Source: Treponema sp.
Lineage (GTDB): Bacteria; Spirochaetota; Spirochaetia; Treponematales; Breznakiellaceae
Direction: 5' to 3'
Assembly (NCBI GenBank): GCA_009787775.1
Contig: WQSQ01000013.1
Location: forward strand, 1 to 37,117
DNA: 37,117 nucleotides
Shown here: in pieces, positions 25,108-33,818 of the stretch
Layout: every line of letters starts with the position of its first letter
How positions within the stretch are numbered: position 1 is the stretch's first letter
The notes under the pieces: generated by a model
Seen by the model: the letters and a program-made list of their open reading frames with translations, nothing else
The model's database searches: none
What the model was told of the DNA's origin: nothing
Position numbers and translations under genes: made by a program

Positions 25108-25962
25108 CTATGAAAGCAGCTGTAAAACCGACTGCGCGCGCATATTTGCTTGCGCAAGCATTGCGGTTCCGGTCTGGTTCAAGATAGAATCCCTTGTATA
25201 GTCAACTATCCTGTTAGCCACATTTACATCCCTAATTCGGGATTCTGCAGCCTGAATATTTTCTGCTGCTATAGCCACACCCTGAGCTGCCATTTCAAAA
25301 CGGTTCTGATAAGCGCCAAGATCCGCGCGTTGTTTTGAAATAATCTTTAACGCGCTGTCAACGGTACCGATTGCCGCATTTGCATCAAATGGGTCAGCAA
25401 TAGAAATCTTTCCCGTGTTGCCCTGTGAATCGTGTAAGCCAAGCGCCGATGCTGTCATACTGCCTATATAGATCCTTGCATTCTGATCCATGTTTGCTCC
25501 AACCTGTAATTGCATAACTCTTCCTGTTGCTGAATCCATGGCAAATGCGCCTGTGAGCATATTCATGCCGTTAAATTGAGCATGACTTGCTATCCGATTA
25601 ACTTCATCTACAAGCTGTGATACTTCAACCTGAATCTGCATACGATCTTCATCGGTGTAGATTCCGTTAGCTGACTGAACCGATAACTCTCTGATACGAT
25701 GTAAGATATCCTGTGTTCCTTGAAGATAACCTTCGGTTGTCTGGATAAATGATACACCGTTCATGATATTGCGTTCTGCCTGGTGTAAACCCCGAATCTG
25801 GCTCCTCATTTTTTCGGAAACCGCAAGCCCTGATGCATCATCACCGGCGCGATTAATCTGTAAACCTGATGTTAATTTCTCCATGTTTTTAGTTAACGTG
25901 CCCTGAGTAACACCAAGCTGACGATCCGCAAAGACGGCGCTCATGTTATGATTAATAATCAT
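25108..25962 (-). CDS. flaB: FlaB flagellin (periplasmic filament core), copy 1
   Basis: 284 residues. It begins [20 protein letters not shown], includes [20 protein letters not shown] and [14 protein letters not shown], and ends with [22 protein letters not shown]. It has only the conserved D0 and D1 ends with a short centre, the standard size of spirochaete FlaB proteins that build the core of the periplasmic filament. The ATG has GGAGGG upstream. It is a paralogue of the next flaB upstream, sharing most of the N-terminal 140 residues. No sigma-28 promoter was found; the 524-base leader region carries stacked hairpins instead. Confidence 0.95.
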   Translation of the reverse strand: MIINHNMSAVFADRQLGVTQGTLTKNMEKLTSGLQINRAGDDASGLAVSEKMRSQIRGLHQAERNIMNGVSFIQTTEGYLQGTQDILHRIRELSVQSANGIYTDEDRMQIQVEVSQLVDEVNRIASHAQFNGMNMLTGAFAMDSATGRVMQLQVGANMDQNARIYIGSMTASALGLHDSQGNTGKISIADPFDANAAIGTVDSALKIISKQRADLGAYQNRFEMAAQGVAIAAENIQAAESRIRDVNVANRIVDYTRDSILNQTGTAMLAQANMRAQSVLQLLS

Positions 25963-25968
25963 TTATAT

Positions 25969-25979
25969 ACCCTCCATGT
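25969..25979 (-). promoter_or_regulatory. flaB ribosome binding site with CsrA-like motif
   Basis: On the - strand ACATGGAGGGT ends six bases before the flaB ATG. It contains the Shine-Dalgarno and matches the CsrA-binding pattern. CsrA control of flagellin at the leader is known from Bacillus and Borrelia; here it is inferred from the motif. Confidence 0.45.
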
Positions 25980-25988
25980 GTAGCGTAA

Positions 25989-26075
25989 CTTCGGCAATCC
26001 TTGCCGAAGCCGTTCCGCAGAAGCGGATTCTAGGAACGGTTTCGCGCATGCCTGACAACTCTTCGTCAAGTCAGG
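25989..26075 (-). promoter_or_regulatory. three stacked hairpins in the flaB leader
   Basis: CTTCGGCAA/TTGCCGAAG (25989-25997 with 26001-26009, 9 bp, 3-base loop), CCGTTCC/GGAACGG (26010-26016 with 26033-26039) with an inner CCGC/GCGG, and CCTGAC/GTCAGG (26051-26056 with 26070-26075). They lie 27 to 113 bases upstream of the flaB ATG. None has a T-run behind it on either strand, so they look like a structured 5' untranslated region rather than terminators. Confidence 0.55.
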
Positions 26076-26396
26076 TCGCCATCCCTATATCCGCCAACAG
26101 AACGAAACGATCGATTTATTATCTTTACTCAGCCACTGCCTTATCAATTGTTATGTCTCTGAACAATTAATAATCAGGTATTTCCAAATAGTAATAAAAT
26201 AATCGTTTCGATCTGTCCCGCGCATCCAACCGCTTTATCATCAGTAATACATCTAATTAAACGCATGCCACACATGTTACTAATTGAACGGTTAGACGGC
26301 TAGAAGGTTTCTTTCAAAGAACATTGCGCAACAGCCGAAACATCGGATATTGACGACAAAAAACACAAATATTGGTCCGTAAAAACACAACTGAAC

Positions 26397-26436
26397 AACA
26401 GTCTGAGGCTTTTTCCACGACAAGGCTCAGACTGTT
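26397..26436 (-). terminator. probable terminator of flaB copy 2
   Basis: AACAGTCTGAG (26397-26407) and CTCAGACTGTT (26426-26436) form a perfect 11-bp stem with an 18-base loop, 50 bases beyond the flaB stop codon. On the - strand it is followed by a T-rich but interrupted stretch (GTTCAGTTGTGTTTTT), so termination is plausible but not textbook. Confidence 0.5.
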
Positions 26437-26486
26437 CCCCTGCAATATATCAGACTACAAAGCCCAATATACCACATTTTACCACA

Positions 26487-27347
26487 TTATTGCAATAAAG
26501 ACAATACCGAAGTTGCTCTTTGGTTTGCCTGTGCAAGCATTGCCGTTCCTGCCTGATTCAAGATTTGGTCACGGACATAATCAACCATCTGGTTGGCCAT
26601 GTTAGTATCCCTTATCCTAGCTTCTGAAGTCTGCATGTTTTCCGCTCCTATATCAAGACCGCGAATCGCATGTTCCAGACGGTTCTGATAACCGCCGAGA
26701 TCAGCTCTTTGTTTACTGATGATTTTTAATGCTGCGTCAATTGCACCGATGGCACTGTTCGCGCCCTCTGGTTGTTCCAGCGAAATAAAAGTATCATCAC
26801 CAACACTGCGTAATCCCAAGCCTTTAGTGGTAATTGTGCCAATGAAAACCTGTGTTCTTTGATCCATATTGGCACCGATATGCAGCCACATTGAAGCTGT
26901 AACAGTATTATTGCCGGCAGGCCTTCCAAAGCGGCCTGTCAGCATGTTCATGCCATTAAATTGGGCATGACTTGCAATCCTGTCAACCTCGTCAATAAGA
27001 GAGGAAACTTCAACCTGGATGTACATTCTGTCTTCATCAGTGTAGATTCCGTTTGCTGCCTGAACAGCTAATTCCCGTAAACGCTGTAGAATATCTTGTG
27101 ATTCCTGAAGATAACCTTCTGCTACTTGTATGAAGGAAATACCGTTTTGGGCATTCTGCGATGCTTGATTAAGACCGCGAATCTGGCTGCGAAGTTTCTC
27201 AGAAACCGCGAGACCCGATGCATCGTCGCCGGCTCTGTTAATCCTAAGACCCGAGGAGAGTTTCTCCATGTTTTTGGTAAGATAGTCCTGTGTTACCTTT
27301 AGGGACCTGTCAGCGAACATTGCGCTGAGGTTGTGATTGATGATCAT
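26487..27347 (-). CDS. flaB: FlaB flagellin (periplasmic filament core), copy 2
   Basis: 286 residues. The start [20 protein letters not shown], the D0/D1 text [20 protein letters not shown] and the end [20 protein letters not shown] mark a FlaB-type flagellin. The N-terminal 135 residues closely follow the neighbouring copy. The centre differs ([20 protein letters not shown]), which is where filament surface differences would show. The ATG has AGGAGG directly upstream, and a sigma-28-type promoter lies about 100 bases further up. Treponemes usually carry several FlaB proteins in one filament, and adjacent paralogues in this block fit that. A strong hairpin follows the stop codon. Confidence 0.95.
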   Translation of the reverse strand: MIINHNLSAMFADRSLKVTQDYLTKNMEKLSSGLRINRAGDDASGLAVSEKLRSQIRGLNQASQNAQNGISFIQVAEGYLQESQDILQRLRELAVQAANGIYTDEDRMYIQVEVSSLIDEVDRIASHAQFNGMNMLTGRFGRPAGNNTVTASMWLHIGANMDQRTQVFIGTITTKGLGLRSVGDDTFISLEQPEGANSAIGAIDAALKIISKQRADLGGYQNRLEHAIRGLDIGAENMQTSEARIRDTNMANQMVDYVRDQILNQAGTAMLAQANQRATSVLSLLQ

Positions 27348-27448
27348 ATCATCCTCCTTGGATTATTTAAGAAGCATCCATGCTTCCGTAAAGAATCATA
27401 TCCGTAAAAAACCGTGGAAATTTTATCCGAATACTTCTTCCCAAAGTT

Positions 27449-27476
27449 ATATCGGCAGACTCGCATACAAACTTTA
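27449..27476 (-). promoter_or_regulatory. sigma-28 (FliA) type promoter of flaB copy 2
   Basis: On the - strand TAAAGTTT (27476-27469), a 12-base spacer, then GCCGATAT (27456-27449). The sigma-28 consensus is TAAAGTTT-N11-GCCGATAA, so the -35 is exact, the -10 has one mismatch, and the spacer is one base longer. It would give a leader of roughly 100 bases before the flaB ATG. Confidence 0.75.
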
Positions 27477-27539
27477 GTCTTTTTAATGTATCATTTATTT
27501 TTAAGTGTAGGTTATTGGATTAATCGCAACATAAGTGTG

Positions 27540-27992
27540 TTATTTTGGAAACACTATTAAAGGACGGCGGTGGCCAGTTTGTTTAAATGCGCTTCCTTCA
27601 GGAAGACTCATATTTTGTTGTTCATTTGGTTGTTTTATACCGGAATCACTATTTTTCTCCGGAGTATCAAGATTCTTTCCTGTTTTCTTTACTGATGGCT
27701 TTATTTTTGACTGTGTTAATATTTGCTTTTTTTTTAAATTGTTCCTTACAGGTTTTGAAACCGGTTTTGCTTTATAATTCTTTTTATTTTTTTGCGACTC
27801 CTTTGCGGTTTTCTTTATTTCTAAATTTTTGGTGGTCATTTTTTTTTCAGAGTTAGATGTCTTTTTCCCGTGTCCCACAGGCTTTTTTACTGATGGTTTA
27901 CTTTTTTTAGTCGTTTTTTCTTTAACTGCAGCTTTTTTTACCTTGTTTATTATGTTTTTATCAGTTTTTTTCTTTATTGTTTCCTTTTTCAT
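27540..27992 (-). CDS. lysine-rich basic protein, histone H1-like in composition
   Basis: 150 residues; ATG at 27992 with AGAGGT upstream. It is extremely rich in Lys with Thr, Ser, Asn and Pro (for example KKTDKNIINKVKKAAVKEK, SKPVRNNLKKKQI), has no aromatic core and no signal peptide, and is predicted disordered. KSKPSVKKPVG and KIKPSVKKTG suggest imprecise internal repeats. Composition recalls bacterial H1-like nucleoid proteins and the basic tails of RNA-binding proteins, so binding to nucleic acid is likely but unproven. It lies alone between flaB and rarA, 125 bases beyond rarA on the same strand. The A-rich coding strand could mimic a gene by chance, but the start and ribosome binding site support it. 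Confidence 0.62.
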   Translation of the reverse strand: MKKETIKKKTDKNIINKVKKAAVKEKTTKKSKPSVKKPVGHGKKTSNSEKKMTTKNLEIKKTAKESQKNKKNYKAKPVSKPVRNNLKKKQILTQSKIKPSVKKTGKNLDTPEKNSDSGIKQPNEQQNMSLPEGSAFKQTGHRRPLIVFPK

Positions 27993-28117
27993 AAATAGTA
28001 CCTCTTAATAAATTTTCTTATTATTATAATGTAAACAAGCATTATATAGCATATTTTATAAATAATGTGAACTTTTTTTTATTATATGAGTTTTTTTCAA
28101 AACATAGTTATACAGTT

Positions 28118-30349
28118 CTATTGGTACAAGGAAGCTTTCATGCAAAATGATTTCCACTGCCAAAGAACTGGACCATTTGTAATTCTATGCCGCAATGTGC
28201 TTTCAATGGTAAAATAATCTTCTTTACTTAGTTTTTTCACCATAAAGGAACCCCACCTGGACGTCTTATTGAACCATGTGCTGATGTCCGTATCAGTAAT
28301 AAAACGTTCCTCTTTCTGATTAATAATTCTAACTGTTACAGAGTATCCTTGCTGTTCAAAAGCGGCTTTAAATTCGTTTTCGTCCCAAAGGCCATGATTT
28401 GATAACGCATTACAGCCTTTATCATTAAAAAATAATTTTTCCGCCTGTTCTAGCTTTGCTGCAAGAGAACTGTTTCCGCATTCCTGTTCCAGGATTCGTG
28501 AAATACGTTCTCCAAGACGTGGAGGAGATGTTAATAACACCAGATTGCCAGTCGGTGTTAGTAATTGCTTAGCGTCTATCGCCAGCGAAGACGGCAGGGT
28601 ATTAAGTCTGTGTGCACGTATCAAGATATGGTCAAACTGGGATGAGGAAAACCATTGCTCACATTCCAGTACGGATGGAAGTATATCTTCTGTAACAGCG
28701 ATCTGGGGTTTTTCAAGCTCATCCAGAACAGCCGCATAACATAAAAGAGCATCCTTAGCGCCTGATGAGTTAACAAGTGCCGCAGAGAGACCTTCAGGAC
28801 TGCGCCTAAGGCTTTCCCAGAGTAACAGGCCATCATTTGCCATTGGGATCAATACACAGCTGTGCCTTTTCACTGAAGCTGTATTAAATATCTCATCCCT
28901 GTCGCTTAGTAGCGTCTTACTCCTCCCTGATTCAAGACGTTTAAACCATCCTTCTTTTCCCTTGGAGGAGGCAGACCAGGAGAGAAATTCTTCCGTATCA
29001 TTATCACCTAGTACTATAGCAGCCTGTAATTCCCGTTTACACAGTACATCATCGCGGATTTTACCTTCATAACCAACAGATGAAGGAATATAGAAAGTCC
29101 TGCCGCGAAGAGAGCCCGGCAAATACTGTTGCGCTGCCCAATGATCGCGATAAGCATGAGGATAAACATATCCCTCGCCATGACCAAAACCTTCCTTATC
29201 GCGGCTTGCGTCCCGCAGGTGATTGGGAACATCAGCATCTTCCTTTTCAACTTCATTCAAAGCGTCAAAGTAGGACATAGCAGTATTAGATTTAGGAGCA
29301 GTCGCAAGGTACAGGCAGGCGTGTGAGAGGGGAAAGTTTCCTTCCGGAAAACCAATTCGTTCAAATGCTTGGGCGCATGAGATAACCACAGATAACGCGT
29401 AAGGGTCCGCAAGCCCGACATCTTCACTAGCAAGAATTATCATACGCCTGAAAATAAATTTTGGATCCTCTCCTGCTCTTACCATTTTTGCCAGCCAATA
29501 AAGCGCAGCATCGGGATCGCTTCCGCGAACGCTCTTAATAAATGCACTGATTGTATCAAAGTGATAATCCCCGTCACGGTCATATAAAAGAGCACGTCTT
29601 TGTATGCTTTCTTCTGCGGTTTCCATGGAAATAGTAATACTAGATCCTTCCGCAGGAGGCCATGGCGTTATGCTTGTTTCAACCGCAAGTTCCATCGCAT
29701 TTAGAAGACTCCGTGCGTCCCCTGCGGCAACTTCCACAAGGTGTTCAAGAGCTCCTTCTTCAAAACAAACATCCCAGTTTCCGTAGCCGCGTTCCTTATC
29801 TGCAAGAGTTCTTTTTGCGGTTTCCATCAATCCTTCGTTTTCCAGCGGTTTTAACTGGAAAATACGGCTTCGGCTTACAAGTGCCCGGTTTACTTCAAAA
29901 AAAGGATTCTCAGTAGTAGCTCCAACAAGGATTACAGTGCCGTTTTCTACCCAAGGGAGCAGCGCGTCCTGCTGAGCCTTGTTCCAGCGGTGGACTTCGT
30001 CTACAAAAAGGATTGTTCTTTTGCTGTAAAGCCTCAGGCGGTCATCTGAACGATCTATAACCTCGCGGATATCTTTAACGCCGCACAAAACCGCGTTTAA
30101 TTTTTCAAAAGCAGCGCTTGTTGTGTTCGCTATAACGGCAGCCAGCGATGTTTTTCCTGTTCCGGGCGGACCGTACAGAATTATTGAAGAAAGACGATCC
30201 GCCTGAATCGCGCGTCTTAAAAGCCTTCCTGGCCCCACTATATGATCCTGGCCGACAATATCCTCCAGAGTACGAGGACGCATCCTGTCAGCAAGAGGAT
30301 TGCAATTCTGAACTTCATTTCTGTTTTTTATAGAAAATAAATCATCCAT
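28118..30349 (-). CDS. rarA: RarA (MgsA) AAA+ ATPase with long C-terminal extension
   Basis: 743 residues; usual RarA is about 430-450. The first ~440 residues are typical: PLADRMRPRTLEDIVGQDHI, Walker A GPPGTGKT (60-67), Walker B ILFVDEVHRWNKAQQDALLP (DEVH 117-120), sensor GATTENPFFEVNRALVSRSR, the clamp-loader-like RAGEDPKFIFRRMIILASED, and YVYPHAYRDHWAAQQYLP. RarA acts at stalled forks and gaps with SSB and the replisome. The extra ~300 residues include stretches such as FDHILIRAHRLNTLPSSLA and TPTGNLVLLTSPPRLGERIS, which look like the later strands of a Rossmann-type methyltransferase fold, but no clean SAM-binding glycine loop is visible. It lies 12 bases behind a lipoprotein gene. Confidence 0.9.
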   Translation of the reverse strand: MDDLFSIKNRNEVQNCNPLADRMRPRTLEDIVGQDHIVGPGRLLRRAIQADRLSSIILYGPPGTGKTSLAAVIANTTSAAFEKLNAVLCGVKDIREVIDRSDDRLRLYSKRTILFVDEVHRWNKAQQDALLPWVENGTVILVGATTENPFFEVNRALVSRSRIFQLKPLENEGLMETAKRTLADKERGYGNWDVCFEEGALEHLVEVAAGDARSLLNAMELAVETSITPWPPAEGSSITISMETAEESIQRRALLYDRDGDYHFDTISAFIKSVRGSDPDAALYWLAKMVRAGEDPKFIFRRMIILASEDVGLADPYALSVVISCAQAFERIGFPEGNFPLSHACLYLATAPKSNTAMSYFDALNEVEKEDADVPNHLRDASRDKEGFGHGEGYVYPHAYRDHWAAQQYLPGSLRGRTFYIPSSVGYEGKIRDDVLCKRELQAAIVLGDNDTEEFLSWSASSKGKEGWFKRLESGRSKTLLSDRDEIFNTASVKRHSCVLIPMANDGLLLWESLRRSPEGLSAALVNSSGAKDALLCYAAVLDELEKPQIAVTEDILPSVLECEQWFSSSQFDHILIRAHRLNTLPSSLAIDAKQLLTPTGNLVLLTSPPRLGERISRILEQECGNSSLAAKLEQAEKLFFNDKGCNALSNHGLWDENEFKAAFEQQGYSVTVRIINQKEERFITDTDISTWFNKTSRWGSFMVKKLSKEDYFTIESTLRHRITNGPVLWQWKSFCMKASLYQ

Positions 30350-30361
30350 ACCGGAATGCGT

Positions 30362-31489
30362 CTATTCTTCTGCATTCCATTGCCAGATATTATCGCGTTC
30401 ACGGTATGACCAGACACCGCTTTGCTGTGTAGAAGCAAAAATAAGGGTTCCGTTTGTATTAAGCGCAGGTGAAGGTTGATAAATATGGTTTACAGGGGTT
30501 TTACCGATTGTGTTTGAGTACCGGTCACTGTCATTAACAGATGACATAGAAGGATATAAGCCTGGTTTATTATAAACAGCTCCATGCTTTATAAAACCGT
30601 TATCCAGTTCAATTTCTAAATAACCATACTCATAGCCTGTGCTTGCAGAATAATTGATGTCATTTCCTCCTACGAGGAGCAAACTAACATTAGCGCGTTT
30701 CCAGACTGCAAGCGCACCTGAAGCTGCGCGGCGGCTATTATTAAAGCTTGCCTTAATTTCCACACCAGACGCAGAAACTGAATAAAGATCGCCGTTGCCC
30801 GCAATTGCGGCAACTTCGCTTCCAAGATTAATAATTCCTAAAAAATTTTTATCAGCAGATCCGGAAATAACCGAAAATGCAGTTGATGGATCGGCTGCTG
30901 TATAAATTCCATTTGTAGTACATATAAAATAAGCTGATCCAAACCAAACTACACCGCGAAATTCAGTTGCTGATTCCAGGACAGCAATCTGATTACTTGA
31001 ATTATCAATGTGATATATACTAAAATCATCATCTGTTTTTGTGCTGATAAATAATCTATCGTTTGCAGTAAAAACCGCCTGAACATTCAAATTAATTTCG
31101 GGTCTTTCTGTCCATGCGGTTCCGTTAATAGATTCTTTTAAAACACCCCTTAAATCATTTGGACTGCTGACAGCGTAAAGTTTAGAAGAGGTTCCCGCAA
31201 GACTCATGATCCTTCCTCCAGGACGAATCCGGGCATTGTCTCTTGTCCATTCACCGCGGTCGTTTCCGTTTAAATCGGCGCTATATCTGTAAATATAACT
31301 ACCGGAGGCAACATATATACTGCCCTTAAACTCTACAAAATTGGTTGGTGAACCGTCAATAAGAGCTGGTGTTACAGGAACTTCAGTAGAGATTATATAA
31401 AACACAGGCTCATTACATGTAATAAATAACAGCATTACAAAAACAGTAATAAATATTATCAATAATGGTTTTTTCATCTGTTTCACCAT
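30362..31489 (-). CDS. lipoprotein, probable beta-propeller
   Basis: 375 residues. A signal peptide with a lipobox (VFVMLLFITC, Cys25) predicts lipid attachment. The mature part is a series of similar beta segments (NFVEFKGSIYVASGSYIYRY, SLAGTSSKLYAVSSP, VFTANDRLFISTKTDD, VWFGSAYFICTTNGIYTA), the pattern of a propeller built from ~45-residue blades. No catalytic residues are evident. It lies 5 bases behind the outer-membrane protein gene and 12 ahead of rarA, so it is co-transcribed with both. The family is not one I can name; a surface or periplasmic binding role is a guess from the fold. Confidence 0.72.
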   Translation of the reverse strand: MVKQMKKPLLIIFITVFVMLLFITCNEPVFYIISTEVPVTPALIDGSPTNFVEFKGSIYVASGSYIYRYSADLNGNDRGEWTRDNARIRPGGRIMSLAGTSSKLYAVSSPNDLRGVLKESINGTAWTERPEINLNVQAVFTANDRLFISTKTDDDFSIYHIDNSSNQIAVLESATEFRGVVWFGSAYFICTTNGIYTAADPSTAFSVISGSADKNFLGIINLGSEVAAIAGNGDLYSVSASGVEIKASFNNSRRAASGALAVWKRANVSLLLVGGNDINYSASTGYEYGYLEIELDNGFIKHGAVYNKPGLYPSMSSVNDSDRYSNTIGKTPVNHIYQPSPALNTNGTLIFASTQQSGVWSYRERDNIWQWNAEE

Positions 31490-31494
31490 AGCTA

Positions 31495-32109
31495 TTAAAA
31501 AAGATATCGTGCAGAAACGGTTAAATCTACAAAATTCCCATAAACATTTTTACTGGTAGTATTAGTCCATTCAGGAAAAAAGAACCAGCTTGCTGTTAAC
31601 CCGAAAGCCCAATTGCTCGTAGCCCTGTAAAATGCAGAACCGCTTGCTCTGAGGTATAGACCGAAATAGCCCGTATTAAGATATGTATGCCATGCCATTC
31701 CCGCCGAAAGTCCAAGCGGAAATTCAAAACGGCCTGCGACAAATTGTGTTCCGGCTTTGACCCCAAGGTAAATCATGTATAACGTATTTCCCGCTAATGT
31801 AGGAAGGAACATTCCTCCAACTTCGCCGCCGATAGTAAATTTTGGTATTAAAAAATAATTTAATACAAATGAACCGGTACCTCCAACAGGCGGATCAATT
31901 TGATGCTCAATAATTTTTCCGTCATTAAAAAAAACAGTTGGAAGCACGACTCCAAGTGATATGATCAATGTTCGATCCCCGCGGGAGAACAATTCGTATG
32001 GAATATTATCCCAGTCAACCTCACCTGAAGGATCATCTCCATCCTGAGCAGCAAGCAGAAAAGGTAAACTAATAGAGAGTATAAGTATCAGGATTCCCGC
32101 CTTACGCAT
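31495..32109 (-). CDS. outer-membrane beta-barrel candidate
   Basis: 204 residues; ATG at 32109 with AAGGAG upstream. A cleavable signal peptide (AGILILILSISLPFLLAAQD) is followed by alternating amphipathic strands (RTLIISLGVVLPTVFF, SFVLNYFLIPKFTIGGEVGG, GYFGLYLRASGSAFY). It ends in VDLTVSARYLF, a C-terminal aromatic of the kind recognised by the BAM machinery. Eight strands would fit the length. The family is not clear; small barrels like this occur in treponemes with unknown function. It is the first gene of a unit with the lipoprotein and rarA. Confidence 0.72.
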   Translation of the reverse strand: MRKAGILILILSISLPFLLAAQDGDDPSGEVDWDNIPYELFSRGDRTLIISLGVVLPTVFFNDGKIIEHQIDPPVGGTGSFVLNYFLIPKFTIGGEVGGMFLPTLAGNTLYMIYLGVKAGTQFVAGRFEFPLGLSAGMAWHTYLNTGYFGLYLRASGSAFYRATSNWAFGLTASWFFFPEWTNTTSKNVYGNFVDLTVSARYLF

Positions 32110-32189
32110 GTAATCTCCTTAATTAAGCACTACGATTAAGATAACTTATCCACCTATATTAATCAACAACATAAAGGGATATTGGGTTA

Positions 32190-32993
32190 CTAATTCCCGC
32201 TAATTTGATTTTCCAGCAATAGATATTCCAGTAAGACTGGATATCTTGTTAATAAATCCCCGTATCTTTCCAGTTCCTCAAAACGAAGCTGGTTTTCTAT
32301 ATGAATCTCAGCTCTTCTGCCGAATGCGGACGAAATAACTTCACGCTGCCTTGATAGAAAATCCTCATATAAACCGCGGATCTGCCTGTACAGGATAAAA
32401 TCCGGAAACTTGGCTGAATTAATAATCAAAGAAAAATCCTGGATTTCGGGAAATCTGCTTTTAACCAGTTGTTCAATCTGAACATCATTCTTTCCTGACA
32501 TTAATTGCTCAAGCCTGTCTGTTCCGGCGGATGATAACTCGTTAATAACAAGAATTTCTATCTCCTGCGAGACTGATTGTAAATATGAATTTAAATCATC
32601 CTGACTTGTTAAGTTTTGTGATTGAGTAAGACTTACGAGCGAGTCGGGGTTTGCTTTAAAAGAAATATCACCCCTTAAATTCCAGGAAAAATCAACATTG
32701 GTTATTCCGACAAATGAAGTGTATGTATCTCCCGAAGGCAGTGCGCTGTTATAATTAATGGGATACTTAACATGCGCCGGATTAAAAACGGCAATCTTTA
32801 CATTTGTTGGGATAAGCATATACCAAATCCAGCGGAATTCTCCTGAACGTATTAAATCAGGATCAATTCCGTGTGTTTTGGAAATAACAACACCGTATTG
32901 TCCGGGAGGAACCGTAAGCTGCGCCCAGCCGAAGAAAAACGCCGTCCCGCCGAGTATCAGCAGAATCAGCAGTGTAATAATAAATTTCTTCAT
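32190..32993 (-). CDS. SPFH/prohibitin-like membrane protein
   Basis: 267 residues. One N-terminal membrane segment (FIITLLILLILGGTAFFFGW) is followed by LTVPPGQYGVVISKTHGIDP, the usual opening of band 7/SPFH proteins ('V.pGe.GVv...g'). Later come a strand-rich region and a helical C terminus (FLSRQREVISSAFGRRAEIH). Such proteins form large membrane rings or scaffolds that affect proteases and lipid domains; which partner applies here is unknown. The family match is by pattern only. It lies 80 bases upstream of the barrel gene on the same strand and is divergent from the small membrane protein at 33051, with 57 bases between. Confidence 0.6.
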   Translation of the reverse strand: MKKFIITLLILLILGGTAFFFGWAQLTVPPGQYGVVISKTHGIDPDLIRSGEFRWIWYMLIPTNVKIAVFNPAHVKYPINYNSALPSGDTYTSFVGITNVDFSWNLRGDISFKANPDSLVSLTQSQNLTSQDDLNSYLQSVSQEIEILVINELSSAGTDRLEQLMSGKNDVQIEQLVKSRFPEIQDFSLIINSAKFPDFILYRQIRGLYEDFLSRQREVISSAFGRRAEIHIENQLRFEELERYGDLLTRYPVLLEYLLLENQISGN

Positions 32994-33050
32994 ACTATAC
33001 TATGATAGCGCATATACTGATTATTTGACAACTACGCAAGACAGGAGAAA

Positions 33051-33395
33051 ATGAAAGAGAATAACAAACAAAGAAAAAAATTCCGCCACAGCTACACAGC
33101 CTATTTCCTTCTTTTGTGTTTAGCCGTTTCACTTATCACCCTTGTAATTTATGTTCTGGAAGTTAATTATGATGATTCATTCCTTTATTATCTGCTAATC
33201 ATAATGAGATATTCTTCATTTATGGTGATTGTCTGCTGCTTTTACAAAATACTGCTTAATTTATACCGTATAGTCATAAAACACCGGAAAATAAACCCAA
33301 TTGTAATGATATTTTACTTTTTCTTTTTAATATACGGTATCTGTATATTCCTGTTCGAGGCGTTCATAGTTGTAATATCAGGAGGAAATGCATGA
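33051..33395 (+). CDS. small three-helix membrane protein of unknown function
   Basis: 114 residues; ATG with AGGAG upstream. A basic N terminus (KENNKQRKKFRHS) is followed by three membrane segments (AYFLLLCLAVSLITLVIYVL, YYLLIIMRYSSFMVIVCCFY, IVMIFYFFFLIYGICIFLF) with a basic loop RIVIKHRKINP between the second and third. No motif is recognised. The stop overlaps the chorismate mutase start by 4 bases (ATGA), so the two are translationally coupled. That is the only hint of function. Confidence 0.72.
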   Translation: MKENNKQRKKFRHSYTAYFLLLCLAVSLITLVIYVLEVNYDDSFLYYLLIIMRYSSFMVIVCCFYKILLNLYRIVIKHRKINPIVMIFYFFFLIYGICIFLFEAFIVVISGGNA

Positions 33396-33763
33396 AAAAA
33401 CTTTATGCCTTAAGAGGCGCATGCCAATGCGAAAATACAGAAGATGATATCCGCCGCCAGATATCACTATTGTACAATGAGCTGTTAAGTGAAAATAATC
33501 TTGGCGAGAGCGAAATAGTCTCCGTCATTTTTTCCGTAACAGGCGACCTTAACGCAATTAATCCGTGTTCCGCCCTAAGAAAATCAGGCCGCGCAGGAGA
33601 GCTCGCTCTTTTTTCCACCCTTGAACCTGATTGTAAAAATTCCGTAGAACGTATTACAAGGGTAATAATACACTGTTATCTGGATGAAGGCGCGAAAGCA
33701 AAGCATGTGTACAGAAACGGCGCAGAAGTGCTCAGACCGGACAGGGCAGTGAAGAATGAATAA
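33392..33763 (+). CDS. aroH: AroH-type monofunctional chorismate mutase
   Basis: 123 residues. The start LYALRGACQCENTEDDIRRQ (Arg8, the substrate-binding Arg of the family), the middle ESEIVSVIFSVTGDLNAINP, and the late HVYRNGAEVLRPD follow the Bacillus AroH pattern 'RGA...E....I', 'SV.FT.T.DL....P' and 'HVYL.GA..LRPD'. Length (~120) also fits. The enzyme turns chorismate into prephenate for Phe and Tyr synthesis as a trimer in the cytoplasm. The region that usually reads 'A..W..VPL' is replaced by GRAGELALFSTLEPD, a divergent but alignable stretch. GGAGG precedes the start. No other shikimate-pathway gene is nearby. Confidence 0.85.
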   Translation: MKKLYALRGACQCENTEDDIRRQISLLYNELLSENNLGESEIVSVIFSVTGDLNAINPCSALRKSGRAGELALFSTLEPDCKNSVERITRVIIHCYLDEGAKAKHVYRNGAEVLRPDRAVKNE

Positions 33764-33818
33764 TGAGATGTGAACAATAAAGAATCCACTTTTCATTTCT
33801 CACTTCTCATTTTCCATT

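Larger units (their letters stand above)
25963..26486. other. flaB-flaB intergenic region with structured leader
   Basis: 524 bases without a gene. From the flaB copy 1 start outward it holds the ribosome binding site at 25969-25979, the three hairpins at 25989-26075, an AT-rich stretch without a clear promoter match, a small stem at about 26307-26322 (GTTTCTTTCAAAGAAC), and the terminator-like hairpin of flaB copy 2 at 26397-26436. Confidence 0.55.

Noticed and set aside
27587-27856. Hydrophobic Phe-rich open frame on the + strand
   Set aside because: It is the reverse image of the lysine-rich gene (AAA/AAG read backwards as TTT/CTT).
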